From: Planomicrobium sp. YIM 101495
GTDB lineage: Bacteria; Bacillota; Bacilli; Bacillales_A; Planococcaceae
Length of the DNA: 64,000 nucleotides
Direction: 5' to 3'
Assembly (NCBI RefSeq): GCF_009707665.1
Contig: NZ_WLZW01000002.1
Location: 62,001-126,000 of the forward strand
Part shown: positions 17,293 through 25,098 of the stretch, one piece after another
Layout: every line of letters starts with the position of its first letter
Position numbering within the stretch: the stretch's first letter is position 1
Notes under the pieces: model-generated
Seen by the model: the letters and a program-made list of their open reading frames with translations, nothing else
Database searches by the model: none
What the model was told of the DNA's origin: nothing
Translations under genes and position numbers: made by a program

Positions 17293-17664
17293 ATGGGGCA
17301 TCCTACACAATTAGCAAAAGAATTACCGGATATGTTGCCAGGAATCATTGTTCACGAATGGGTCTATGGGCTTTTCAATACATCCCTTGCCGGTCAGCCA
17401 TCCGGTATTAAAGGATTGTTGGCTGCTACTGAAAAAGAAATTGTCTTTTACGCAAAGAATGGCTCAGAGCCGATCATCTCATTTTCCTGCAAGTATAAAG
17501 AAATCCTCTCGATTGATGCGGACCTTGAAACGCCTGCGCGAATTACGTGTTTCGTGGATGGCGACAGTCATTTCGAGCTGTCGCTCATTTCGCGGGGAGA
17601 TGCGCAAGCATTCATGCGCCATGTCACAGTGCACGGGTATATCCCGCAAAAGCACACAAGCTGA
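17293..17664 (+). CDS. PH (GRAM-like) domain protein
   Basis: 123 residues, soluble, single bacterial pleckstrin-homology-like domain: 'GLLAATEKEIVFYAKNG' (residues ~43-58), 'FSCKYKEILSIDA' and 'RITCFVDGDSHFELSLIS' are the typical beta strands of the YvbH/GRAM group. ATG at 17293 is preceded by an ACGGAGGGATTCACG ribosome site. It may work as a membrane- or protein-association module; nothing more specific can be said. Confidence 0.8.
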   Translation: MGHPTQLAKELPDMLPGIIVHEWVYGLFNTSLAGQPSGIKGLLAATEKEIVFYAKNGSEPIISFSCKYKEILSIDADLETPARITCFVDGDSHFELSLISRGDAQAFMRHVTVHGYIPQKHTS

Positions 17665-17670
17665 AAGAGC

Positions 17671-17710
17671 AAAGCACACACCCAACATCACATGGGTGCG
17701 TGCTTTTTTT
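17671..17710 (+). terminator. Terminator after the PH-domain gene
   Basis: Stem AAGCACACACCCA / TGGGTGCGTGCTT (one mismatch) with an 8-base loop and a T run; it abuts the convergent metallophosphoesterase stop. Confidence 0.88.
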
Positions 17711-18210
17711 CATTCTTCTTTATCAAAAAACACATGCTCGAGCTGCCACGTCTCTCCGACTTCGAGAATGCCGAATGAATACTGGGCTTGCCGTCTTTTG
17801 TCTGTCGGAGAGCCAGGATTGAAAAGCACGCGGCCATCGACTTCTTTCTTGAGCGAGATGTGCGAATGACCGAATACGATGAGGTCGACATCATCTTCTG
17901 CAAACGCCTGCAAAGCGCGTTGCTCCGTCGTTTTTCCCGTCCCGTCCCCGTGTACGATCCCGATTTTCAAAGAATCGATGGTGAGGATCTTTTTCCGGCC
18001 GAAACGGTCCAGGAGTTCCCATGGATCGACGTTGCCGGTGACACCGACGGTCTCTGCGTATGCGGATAACTCGAAGAAGACGTCCAGCGTTTGCCAGTCT
18101 CCGGCATGGATGATCAAGTCGGCATCTGCGCATTCTTTCGTTAACGTGCGGGGCAAGGCTTTCGCGCGGGATGGAATATGTGTGTCCGAAACGATGATGA
18201 TCTTTGTCAT
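17710..18210 (-). CDS. Metallophosphoesterase, YfcE/YsnB family
   Basis: 166-residue calcineurin-like phosphodiesterase. All metal ligands are visible in order: 'VSDTH' (residues ~8-12), 'IIHAGDW' (~34), 'GVTGNVD' (~56-62), 'IVHGDG' (~86) and 'VFGHSH' (~113-118), followed by 'FNPGSPTDKR'. YfcE/MJ0936-type enzymes hydrolyse phosphodiesters in vitro. A bacterial ATG at 18210 is preceded by GAGGAGTACAT. Physiological substrate unknown. Confidence 0.92.
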   Translation of the reverse strand: MTKIIIVSDTHIPSRAKALPRTLTKECADADLIIHAGDWQTLDVFFELSAYAETVGVTGNVDPWELLDRFGRKKILTIDSLKIGIVHGDGTGKTTEQRALQAFAEDDVDLIVFGHSHISLKKEVDGRVLFNPGSPTDKRRQAQYSFGILEVGETWQLEHVFFDKEE

Positions 18211-18339
18211 ATGTACTCCTCCTCGTGGTGATGATTATCGTTCCATTTTACGGGAAGCGGTATCATCATTCCAGAGAGTGGGGTTAGTTTCCTTGAAAGC
18301 AGGGAAAAGAGAGGTAAAACAAATCAGGAGGTCGGAAAA

Positions 18340-18624
18340 ATGGAAAAAGCTACGTTGAAGAAATTTGTTTACGCGGGAACAGCTGCAGCGAGCGGAATGC
18401 TGCTACTGACGGTCTTCAAGAAAAACAAAGCAAAGAAAGTCTGGATCTATGAAGACAATGATATGCGTAATAGTGAAACGGTGGACAGGGAAGAAAGTGT
18501 CAAAGCGGCGTATGATGATGCCGAGATCGGCTTGACGCAGCTGGATTCTGCGTACCGTTCGGAGTGGCAGGCGAATGGATTCCCCCAGACCCATCGCAGA
18601 CTGGCTGAACTGGAAGGTCGATAA
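18340..18624 (+). CDS. Small hypothetical protein with one N-terminal membrane segment
   Basis: 94 residues. A single hydrophobic helix (residues ~9-26, 'FVYAGTAAASGMLLLTVF') is followed by a KKNKAKK basic stretch, then a charged tail, implying an N-out/C-in or N-in single-pass protein. GGAGGTCGGAAAA precedes the ATG. It lies 33 bases upstream of the Nudix-like gene and may be co-transcribed. I do not recognise a family. Confidence 0.75.
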   Translation: MEKATLKKFVYAGTAAASGMLLLTVFKKNKAKKVWIYEDNDMRNSETVDREESVKAAYDDAEIGLTQLDSAYRSEWQANGFPQTHRRLAELEGR

Positions 18625-18657
18625 ATAAGGAACGACAAAGAAGAAGGGGATGATCAA

Positions 18658-19113
18658 TTGTCTTACCGCGAACAATTGCGCCAACGTGTCGGGCAAGCTC
18701 CGCTGCTGCTCGTCAAAGCGACGGTCGCTGTCTTGGACAAACGGCACCGCATCCTACTGGTGAAACGTGAACAGGACGCGGAGTGGAATATCCCGGAAGG
18801 CTTCATGGAGCTGAAGGAAACGGCGGAAGAGACGGGGCAGCGCATAGTCTTCACATTGGCAGGCTTGAAGCTTGGGGAGCTTGGTCTTTTAGGTGTGTAT
18901 TCCGGCGAACAGTATTATACTGTTTCAGAACAAGGTGAGGCGACGTACCCAGTCATCCTTAACTTCGTCTCGAAAGACATTAAAGAAATTCCAAACGAAC
19001 CGCAGCATACGGAAGCGATCGAAGCAAGATTCTTCCCGCTCGATCAGCTGCCGGCAGAAACCGCGCAGCTGGCGAACGAAGTCATCCAGCAATACGGCCC
19101 AGCATTCTTCTGA
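18658..19113 (+). CDS. Nudix-fold protein with degenerate catalytic box
   Basis: 151 residues with the Nudix fold: 'LVKATVAVLDKRHRILLVKRE' strands, then 'WNIPEGFMELKETAEETGQ' as the start of the Nudix box, and a C-terminal 'EARFFPLDQLPAE' typical of the family. The box should continue R-E-U-x-E-E-x-G-U, but here reads R-I-V-F-T-L-A-G-L: the three metal-binding glutamates are Ile, Thr and Leu. It is therefore probably not a functional pyrophosphohydrolase and may bind nucleotide-like ligands instead. The TTG start has GAAGGGGATGATCAA upstream. Confidence 0.85.
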   Translation: MSYREQLRQRVGQAPLLLVKATVAVLDKRHRILLVKREQDAEWNIPEGFMELKETAEETGQRIVFTLAGLKLGELGLLGVYSGEQYYTVSEQGEATYPVILNFVSKDIKEIPNEPQHTEAIEARFFPLDQLPAETAQLANEVIQQYGPAFF

Positions 19114-19184
19114 ACGGGAGACGGTGCGAAGTTACATGTATGTTTAAAGAATCCGTGTATCGGGTAAAGAATGTCCATACAGAT

Positions 19185-19216
19185 CTTGTCTGCCAAATGC
19201 GGCGGGCAAGTTTTTT
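19185..19216 (+). terminator. Terminator after the Nudix-like gene
   Basis: Stem CTTGTCTGCC / GGCGGGCAAG, complete with two G-U wobbles in RNA, then six T's. Confidence 0.78.
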
Positions 19217-19231
19217 GATTGGAGAGAGTGG

Positions 19232-19852
19232 ATGACTACAAAACAATTCATTGCAGGGGCGATTATGGCGCTTCTATTTCTTTGCCTGCCATTCGTGGAA
19301 GCGAATGCAAATGGGCCGACCCCGATCCTTCCAGAAGCGATGGAGCATGGAAATATTCGGGACCAGTTGAATCAAATGGGTTACTACGATATGGCACGGC
19401 ATGAATACTTCAGCATGATCACAAGCAATGCCGTGACGCGTTTTCAGCGAAACTTCGGCTTGCCGACTACAGGGATTGCCGGACCACGGACATTGGCGAT
19501 GTTCGAGAATGTTGAGATGATGGCACGTATCGTGCACGGTGAAGCACGTGGCGAACATTATTTAGGACAAGTGGCAGTCGCTGCGGTCGTCTTGAACCGT
19601 GTCGAAGCGGAAGGCTTCCCCGACACGATCCAGCAAGTGATCCTTCAGCGCAACGCCTTCACGGCTGTGCATGACGGCCAGTTTTCACTGTTGCCGACTA
19701 AAGGATCCTACGAAGCAGTGCGGGAAGCATGGGGTGGAGCTGACCCGACAGGCGGAGCCGTCTACTATTACAATCCGGCAGGTGTCACCGATTCGTGGAT
19801 CTATTCCCGGACGGTACTGACGAAGATCGGCCGACATTATTTCGCAGAATGA
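19232..19852 (+). CDS. Secreted cell-wall hydrolase, SleB/CwlJ (Hydrolase_2) family
   Basis: 206 residues: signal peptide (residues 1-26, ending ANA-NG), a short peptidoglycan-binding domain ('NQMGYYDMARHEYFSMITSNAVTRFQRNFGLPTTGIAGPRT', residues ~46-90) and a SleB-type lytic domain with 'ARIVHGEARGEHYLGQVAVAAVVLNRV' (catalytic Glu in HGEARGE) and a 'AVYYYNPAGVTD' signature. SleB is a spore-cortex lytic transglycosylase; homologues in weakly or non-sporulating Planococcaceae act on vegetative wall. The layout is like SleB, but YpeB is not adjacent, so I leave the symbol blank. Confidence 0.9.
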   Translation: MTTKQFIAGAIMALLFLCLPFVEANANGPTPILPEAMEHGNIRDQLNQMGYYDMARHEYFSMITSNAVTRFQRNFGLPTTGIAGPRTLAMFENVEMMARIVHGEARGEHYLGQVAVAAVVLNRVEAEGFPDTIQQVILQRNAFTAVHDGQFSLLPTKGSYEAVREAWGGADPTGGAVYYYNPAGVTDSWIYSRTVLTKIGRHYFAE

Positions 19853-19859
19853 ACGAAGA

Positions 19860-19897
19860 GTGGCTTGGGGAGAGTTCTTGCCCCAAGCCACTTTTTT
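19860..19897 (+). terminator. Terminator after the SleB-like gene
   Basis: Perfect 11-base stem GTGGCTTGGGG / CCCCAAGCCAC followed by six T's. Confidence 0.93.
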
Positions 19898-19974
19898 GCC
19901 ACTTTCTACTGTCCGTTGCCCGTCTGTTTCGGCGTATAATGTGGGTATAGGCGAAAGGGCGGTCAGGTATTCTT

Positions 19975-20406
19975 ATGTATACGATTCTTATCTTTATTCA
20001 TATATTAAGTGCGGTTTCTTCCATCGGTCCATTCTTTGTACTGCTGCCACTTGTTGAGCGGATGAAAGAGGCGGAAAGACCGGTGCTTGCAGCGCACATT
20101 GCAACGTTCAAGTCGGCGATCCGGATCGTTAAGCATGCAGGGCATGTGCTGGTCCTATCCGGTGCCTTATTGATTTGGCAAGGGCCGTGGGGCTGGACGA
20201 CATCGTGGATCGTCCTGACCATCGCGATCATGGTCGGCTCGGTCGTATTTTTAGCGAGCGCATTCTCGCCGGTGCTCAGACAATTCAAGAAGCCGGGAGC
20301 GGATCAGCAAGCCACTTGCCGGAAGCTCCGTACATCTCTTTGGCTCTACATCCTCATCCTGCTGACGATGCTCTGGCTGATGGTCGACAAGCCGATACTC
20401 TGGTGA
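19975..20406 (+). CDS. Four-helix integral membrane protein (DUF2269-like)
   Basis: 143 residues with four hydrophobic segments. The first begins 'ILIFIHILSAVSSIGPFF', where the His in helix 1 and a Gly-rich face resemble DUF2269/YqhA-like haem-copper-associated small membrane proteins; 'KHAGHVLVLSGALLIW' holds another His in helix 2. The role is unknown. A weak GGGCGGTCAGGTATTCTT precedes the ATG. Confidence 0.7.
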   Translation: MYTILIFIHILSAVSSIGPFFVLLPLVERMKEAERPVLAAHIATFKSAIRIVKHAGHVLVLSGALLIWQGPWGWTTSWIVLTIAIMVGSVVFLASAFSPVLRQFKKPGADQQATCRKLRTSLWLYILILLTMLWLMVDKPILW

Positions 20407-20466
20407 AAAATCTGCTGGAATTTCTTCTTATTTCGTGTAAAGTAAAAGGACAAAGGAGGGATGCTG

Positions 20467-21033
20467 ATGGAAGTGGAAGATATATTCGGGGAGTTTCCTG
20501 TACTGGAAACGGAGCGGCTGCTGCTCCGGAAAGTGACGGAAGAGGATGCGGCAGCTGTCTTCAAATATGGCGCCAATCCGAACGTCACAAAGTATGTCAC
20601 GTGGGATACGCATCGGACGTTGGCAGATGCGAAAGACTTTGTCGGCTTTGCACTGAGGCGTTACGAAAGCCAGCAAATCGCTCCGTGGGGAATCGTCTTG
20701 AAGAAGACCGAAGAATTGATCGGCACCATCGATTTTGTCGTATGGAGAGTGCCGCATAAGTCGGCTGAGATCGGATACGTGCTTGCTGAGGAATATTGGG
20801 GCAAAGGCATCGTGACGGAAGCGGCTGCGGAAGTGGCCCGCTTCGGCTTTGCCGTGATGGACCTCGTCCGCATCGAAGCGCGTTGCTTCCCTGAGAATAT
20901 CGGGTCATCGCGTGTCATGGAAAAGATCGGCATGCAGTTCGAAGGTGTGTTACGCAAGTCGATGTACATGAAAGGCGAACATCGAGATTTAAGCGTCTAT
21001 TCCCTCCTAAAAGAAGAGTGGGAAACAAGATAA
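20467..21033 (+). CDS. GNAT acetyltransferase, RimJ/RimL type
   Basis: 188 residues. N-terminal 'ETERLLLRKVTEEDAAAVF' is the RimJ/RimL signature; 'EIGYVLAEEYWGKGIVTEAA' contains the acetyl-CoA binding loop (motif A region) and 'RIEARCFPENIGSSRVMEKIGM' is the C-terminal motif B. Expected to N-acetylate a protein N-terminus or a small amine. The ATG at 20467 is seven bases after AAAGGAGG; the ATG at 20461 is too close. Confidence 0.9.
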   Translation: MEVEDIFGEFPVLETERLLLRKVTEEDAAAVFKYGANPNVTKYVTWDTHRTLADAKDFVGFALRRYESQQIAPWGIVLKKTEELIGTIDFVVWRVPHKSAEIGYVLAEEYWGKGIVTEAAAEVARFGFAVMDLVRIEARCFPENIGSSRVMEKIGMQFEGVLRKSMYMKGEHRDLSVYSLLKEEWETR

Positions 21034-21037
21034 TAGG

Positions 21038-21085
21038 AAAAGCTGTACCAGGAGCCATCGAACGGGCTTCGGGTACAGCTTTTTT
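21038..21085. terminator. Terminator between GNAT gene and sugar ABC operon
   Basis: Stem AAAAGCTGTACC / GGTACAGCTTTTTT, T run on the plus strand and a shorter one on the minus, between convergent units. Confidence 0.9.
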
Positions 21086-21891
21086 CAGCCTTTGACGGCA
21101 CCAGCAGTAATTCCGGCGACGAAAAAGCGCTGAAGGAATAAATAGGCGATGACCATGGGAATGGACGCGAGCACCACTCCGGTGAAGAGCATCGGATAGT
21201 TGGTAGAATATTCGCCTTGAAATTCCAGCAGGGCGAGCGGTAAGGTTTTATAGGCATTGTCGGTGATAAAGAGCAACGGATACAGCAGGTCATTCCAGTG
21301 CATCACGAACAGGAAGATGGCCGTGGCTGACAAAGACGGGAGCGACAGCGGCACAGCAATCCGGGTGAAGATGCGCCATTCTCCCGCACCATCGATTGTC
21401 GACGCTTCGAATAATTCCTTCGGCAATGTTTTCATGAAGCCGGTCAGGATGAAGACGGCGATCGGAATGGTCACGGCGATATTGACGATGATGAGACCGA
21501 GCAGGCTGTTCGTCAATTGGAAGTCGAGCATGAGTGCATAGAGCGGCACCATATTCACTTGAGCTGGAATCATCATCCCAAGCGTAAACAGTCCGAACAG
21601 CACATTGCCGAGCCAATTATTGAGCCGCGTGATGCCGTAAGCGATCATCGCCGCGAACAGTAACGTAAGTGTTACAGAGAAGAGCGTGACGATCGCGCTG
21701 TTAATGAAATACCCACTCATGGTCTGTTCCTGGAAAATCCGGCTATAGTTCTCGAACTGGAGCCCATTTTCCGGCAGGCCAAGGGGATTACGGAACGTTT
21801 CTTGCAGCGTCTTGATCGAAGTCAGGACGACAATTGTCAGTGGCACGAGAATGATCAATGCATAGACAGCAAGCGGAAATTTACGGAACAC
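21085..21891 (-). CDS. Carbohydrate ABC transporter permease, MalG-type
   Basis: 268 residues, six predicted helices, binding-protein-dependent permease of the CUT1 sugar family. The cytoplasmic EAA loop that docks the ATPase is 'ELFEASTIDGAGEWRIFTRIAVPLSLPS' (residues ~155-185), with the conserved EAA/G pattern. It is the last gene of an SBP-permease-permease operon (24043 to 21085). No ATPase gene is present; CUT1 systems in Bacillales commonly borrow a shared MsmX-type ATPase, so this is expected. Confidence 0.93.
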   Translation of the reverse strand: MFRKFPLAVYALIILVPLTIVVLTSIKTLQETFRNPLGLPENGLQFENYSRIFQEQTMSGYFINSAIVTLFSVTLTLLFAAMIAYGITRLNNWLGNVLFGLFTLGMMIPAQVNMVPLYALMLDFQLTNSLLGLIIVNIAVTIPIAVFILTGFMKTLPKELFEASTIDGAGEWRIFTRIAVPLSLPSLSATAIFLFVMHWNDLLYPLLFITDNAYKTLPLALLEFQGEYSTNYPMLFTGVVLASIPMVIAYLFLQRFFVAGITAGAVKG

Positions 21892-21906
21892 ATCTTAGCC
21901 TCCTTC

Positions 21907-22782
21907 TTAATAAGAAATGCGGTCGGACCGCAGTGCCTTGAACTGGATGAACGTAATCAACGCGATCAGCGCCATGAAGATGACGGAAATGGCGCTAGCG
22001 TAGCCGAACTGGTAATTGCTGAAGGCAACATCGAAAATATAGGTCGCAATGATTTCGGTCGAGCGGTTCGGACCACCGCCAGTCATGGCGAATACGAGGT
22101 CGAACGCCTTGAACGATTGGATGGTCGTGTAGGCGATGACGATCGTCGCAGAAGGGGCAAGGAGCGGCCACGTGACTTTCCGGAACGTCTGCCATTTGCT
22201 GGCCCCTTCGATTTCGGCGACTTCATACAGCTCTTTCGGAATCGCCTGCAGGCCTGCAACAAAAATGATCAGCATCTGTCCGGCATGGAACCAAACTTGT
22301 GTCGCGGCCAGTGAGAAAATCGCGATGTTCGCATTACCGAGCCAGTTTTGCTGGAGAAAGTCGAGTCCTGCAAGGCCTAGCAGCTGGTTCAGGATACCGA
22401 GCGATGGATCGTAAATGAATGACCAGATAAATGCGACAGAGACAGAAGACAGGATCGTCGGGAAGAAATAAAGTGCCCGGAGAAACACTGTCGTCTTCGT
22501 GTTTTTGACAAGGATCAAAGCAAAGGCGAGCGCGATGACCGTCTGGAAGACGACAACAGCCAGCATGAACTTCAAGTTGTTGCCGATGGTCTTCCGAAAG
22601 ACGGTGTCGCCAGTGAAAGCCCGTTCATAGTTGGACGTCCCGACGAATTGGAAAGCCTCGCTCAGTCCATCCCAATCAGTGAACGAATAAAAGATGGCGC
22701 TGATCGTCGGGTACAGGAAGAAGACAGCGTACAAGGCGAGCCCGGGAATGAAAAACAGCAACAGACTTTTGGAGGCTTTCAT
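21907..22782 (-). CDS. Carbohydrate ABC transporter permease, MalF-type
   Basis: 291 residues, six helices, partner permease of the MalG-type protein, 15 bases upstream of it. EAA loop 'ELYEVAEIEGASKWQTFRKVTWPLLAPS' and the MalF-typical 'FFPTILSSVSVAFIWSFIYDP' are visible. The ATG at 22782 follows AGGAAGTGACACG. A longer reading frame back to 22899 lies inside the upstream binding-protein gene and is rejected. Confidence 0.93.
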   Translation of the reverse strand: MKASKSLLLFFIPGLALYAVFFLYPTISAIFYSFTDWDGLSEAFQFVGTSNYERAFTGDTVFRKTIGNNLKFMLAVVVFQTVIALAFALILVKNTKTTVFLRALYFFPTILSSVSVAFIWSFIYDPSLGILNQLLGLAGLDFLQQNWLGNANIAIFSLAATQVWFHAGQMLIIFVAGLQAIPKELYEVAEIEGASKWQTFRKVTWPLLAPSATIVIAYTTIQSFKAFDLVFAMTGGGPNRSTEIIATYIFDVAFSNYQFGYASAISVIFMALIALITFIQFKALRSDRISY

Positions 22783-22786
22783 CGTG

Positions 22787-24043
22787 TCACTTCCTGTTTT
22801 CTTCGACAAGTTGTTGAGCTTCTTCCGCAGCTTCCATCGGGTCGCCGCCGCCAAGCACATTCTCGATCGAGCTAAGAACCGCCGCTTCGATCTGTGCATT
22901 GGTAATCAGGAAGCGCGGCTGGAAGCGTGTCGTGCGCTCATCAATCCAATACGCCGTGTTTTGCAGCACGTCCGATTCATATTCCACGCCGTTGACGGTC
23001 AAGTGCTGTCCGGTTTCGTTGGCGTACTGCGAAGCGACTTCTGGCCGTGATAAGAATGCCACGAACTCCTTCGCTTGTTCTTTCTTCTCGGAATTGCTGT
23101 TGATGGCGAGCATGAACGTCGCCGTATTGATGCCTTCATACTGCGCCTCACTCTCTTCGACTGTGATCGGCGCCAGTAAATCAAGCTGCAGATCGGGGTT
23201 CAGATCGAGCAGGGAAGCCATGTGGTAAGAACCTGTCGCGAGCATGGCAGCTTCTTCGTTGGCAACCATCGCCATGGCCGAATCCTGACTTGTGCCGAGG
23301 GAGTCCGGCTGGATATAGCCTTTCTCTTCAAGCAGCTGGAAATCCTCAAGTGTCTTGACCCACCATTCGTTCGTCAGCGATTCCTCTCCGCTTTGTAGTT
23401 TCACGAACACATCCTCATCCGGGGCGTTGTTCATCATCATGCTGTTCATGAACTGGTTCGGCCCGATATCAGCCCCAGGAAAAGCAATCGGGGTGATGCC
23501 ATTTTCAAGCAGTGTATCGCCCATTTCCTGGAATTCGGTCCAACTCTTTGGCACTTCCAGTCCAAGCTCATCGAACATGCCTTTGTTGTAGACCGGCATA
23601 TTGAAGACGAGCTGATACGGCAGCGCCAGTTGCTTACCGTCTTTTTCACCGACCGAAATCAAGCCTTCATCGAAATTCGACACGAACTCTTCACCGGTCA
23701 GATCTTCGAAGAACCCGGCTCCAGCAATCGCTTCAAATTGCGCGCCCGGGAAGGAAGTGAACACATCTCCGGTCGAGCCGTCCGTCAGCATTCGTTGACC
23801 GGTCGCCTGATATTGCTCGGAAGGATAAATGTTCATTTCTACGTTGATTTCCGGAAATTCGTCTTCGAATTGAGCGATTAAATCATCGAAGACTGCTTTG
23901 TCTTCGCCGCGCCAATGAATAAAGCTGATGGTAGTCCCATCTTCTGAAGCACCATCACCATCCGGACTTTCACCCGCACACCCCGCAAGGACCAGCACCA
24001 GTACAAATAAAAAAGAAAAGAATGGCTTCTTCCACATCGACAT
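22787..24043 (-). CDS. Extracellular sugar-binding lipoprotein of a CUT1 ABC importer
   Basis: 418 residues, lipobox 'LVLVLAGC' after an N-terminal MSMWKKPFFSF signal, so a lipid-anchored periplasm-equivalent binding protein. SBP_bac_1 features include 'TTISFIHWRGEDKAVFDDLIAQFE', 'PEINVEMNIYPSEQYQ' and 'FVAFLSRPEVASQYANETG'. It heads the operon with an AAAGGAGGAAGTTGTC site. Substrate (an oligosaccharide) cannot be assigned: no glycosidase or LacI/ROK regulator lies alongside. Confidence 0.93.
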   Translation of the reverse strand: MSMWKKPFFSFLFVLVLVLAGCAGESPDGDGASEDGTTISFIHWRGEDKAVFDDLIAQFEDEFPEINVEMNIYPSEQYQATGQRMLTDGSTGDVFTSFPGAQFEAIAGAGFFEDLTGEEFVSNFDEGLISVGEKDGKQLALPYQLVFNMPVYNKGMFDELGLEVPKSWTEFQEMGDTLLENGITPIAFPGADIGPNQFMNSMMMNNAPDEDVFVKLQSGEESLTNEWWVKTLEDFQLLEEKGYIQPDSLGTSQDSAMAMVANEEAAMLATGSYHMASLLDLNPDLQLDLLAPITVEESEAQYEGINTATFMLAINSNSEKKEQAKEFVAFLSRPEVASQYANETGQHLTVNGVEYESDVLQNTAYWIDERTTRFQPRFLITNAQIEAAVLSSIENVLGGGDPMEAAEEAQQLVEENRK

Positions 24044-24134
24044 GACAACTTCCTCCTTTGGAATCAAAATTTGTTAATATATGCTTTCGTGATGGGAGCT
24101 GAAAAACCCTTTCGTCAAAAGGGGGAATTATCCG

Positions 24135-24167
24135 AAAAAGAAAGCCGTACCTGGAATGGGTACGGCT
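24135..24167 (-). terminator. Terminator after the amidinotransferase-type gene
   Basis: On the minus strand, stem AGCCGTACC / GGTACGGCT with a T-rich tail, just downstream of the stop at 24176. Confidence 0.85.
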
Positions 24168-24175
24168 CGTCTCGT

Positions 24176-25030
24176 TCAGACGCGTTCAAGCGGCATCGTG
24201 CAGCAACGGAAAGCGCCGCCTGACTTGATGATCTCTGAAAAATCGCATTCAATTACATGGAACCCATGTTTCTTAAGCTGTTCGTTGACCTCTATGTTCT
24301 GTGGTTGGCTGAAGACGCGCCGGTCGCCGATCGATAGGACATTCGTGCCGAGCTTGAATTGTTCTTCCGCATTGACAGTAATCAATTCGTAGCGCCTCCC
24401 GAGAATTGCGACCGTTTCTTCAGACAGAGCTTCCGGGAAAATAAGCGCTTCTGTCGGAGAGAGAATGTTGAAGACGCAGTCCAAATGCAAATACTTTTCA
24501 TCGAAATCGACTGGGATGACTTCGAAGTCAGGCAGTTTCGCCTGAAGTTGTTTGACGACATTCCCGGATGTGCGGCTGCTGATACCGACATACAACCGGT
24601 CGCCGTCCAGCATGACATCGCCCCCTTCTACACGGCTGCCATCTAGTCGCTTGGAAGCGATGCCTTGCGCCGACAGCCACTTCTGCAGCTCCGTCTCTTC
24701 ACCTTGGCGGATATCGGCCGCCATTTCCCCGATGAAGACTTGTTCCCCGACCGTGAAGCCGATGTCTCGTGTAAACACTTGCTCAGGGTATTCCTGCGAA
24801 GGGGTGAGGAATTCAGTGGTAATTCCATTTTCTCTTAATGCCTTGATGAATGCATTATGCTGTTCAGTCGCTTTGTCTGTATCGATGTTTTCTTCTTTGT
24901 ATCTCTTTTGCACGTCATTGATCACGTCTTTTATTTCCATAAAATGCGGTGGGCATAACAAAACGCGCTGCAGACGATCGTATTCGCTGCGGCAACGGGC
25001 AGATGATGATTCTTTTGCATGAGTAGACAT
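24176..25030 (-). CDS. Dimethylarginine dimethylaminohydrolase/amidinotransferase family protein (YkgA-like)
   Basis: 284-residue pentein-fold enzyme of the guanidino-group modifying family. Visible active-site motifs: 'FTRDIGF' (substrate Asp), 'RVEGGDVML' (EGGD motif), 'HLDCVFNIL' (catalytic His/Asp) and C-terminal 'KSGGAFRCCTMPL' with the nucleophilic Cys. Bacillus YkgA is a close relative annotated as a dimethylarginine dimethylaminohydrolase-like protein. The actual guanidine substrate is unproven. Start ATG has AGGAGGAACCACT. Confidence 0.9.
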   Translation of the reverse strand: MSTHAKESSSARCRSEYDRLQRVLLCPPHFMEIKDVINDVQKRYKEENIDTDKATEQHNAFIKALRENGITTEFLTPSQEYPEQVFTRDIGFTVGEQVFIGEMAADIRQGEETELQKWLSAQGIASKRLDGSRVEGGDVMLDGDRLYVGISSRTSGNVVKQLQAKLPDFEVIPVDFDEKYLHLDCVFNILSPTEALIFPEALSEETVAILGRRYELITVNAEEQFKLGTNVLSIGDRRVFSQPQNIEVNEQLKKHGFHVIECDFSEIIKSGGAFRCCTMPLERV

Positions 25031-25098
25031 AGTGGTTCCTCCTGATGATTCCTCTTTTCCTATTCCATTTCCTCTTTCACCCTGTTTTGAAACATCAT

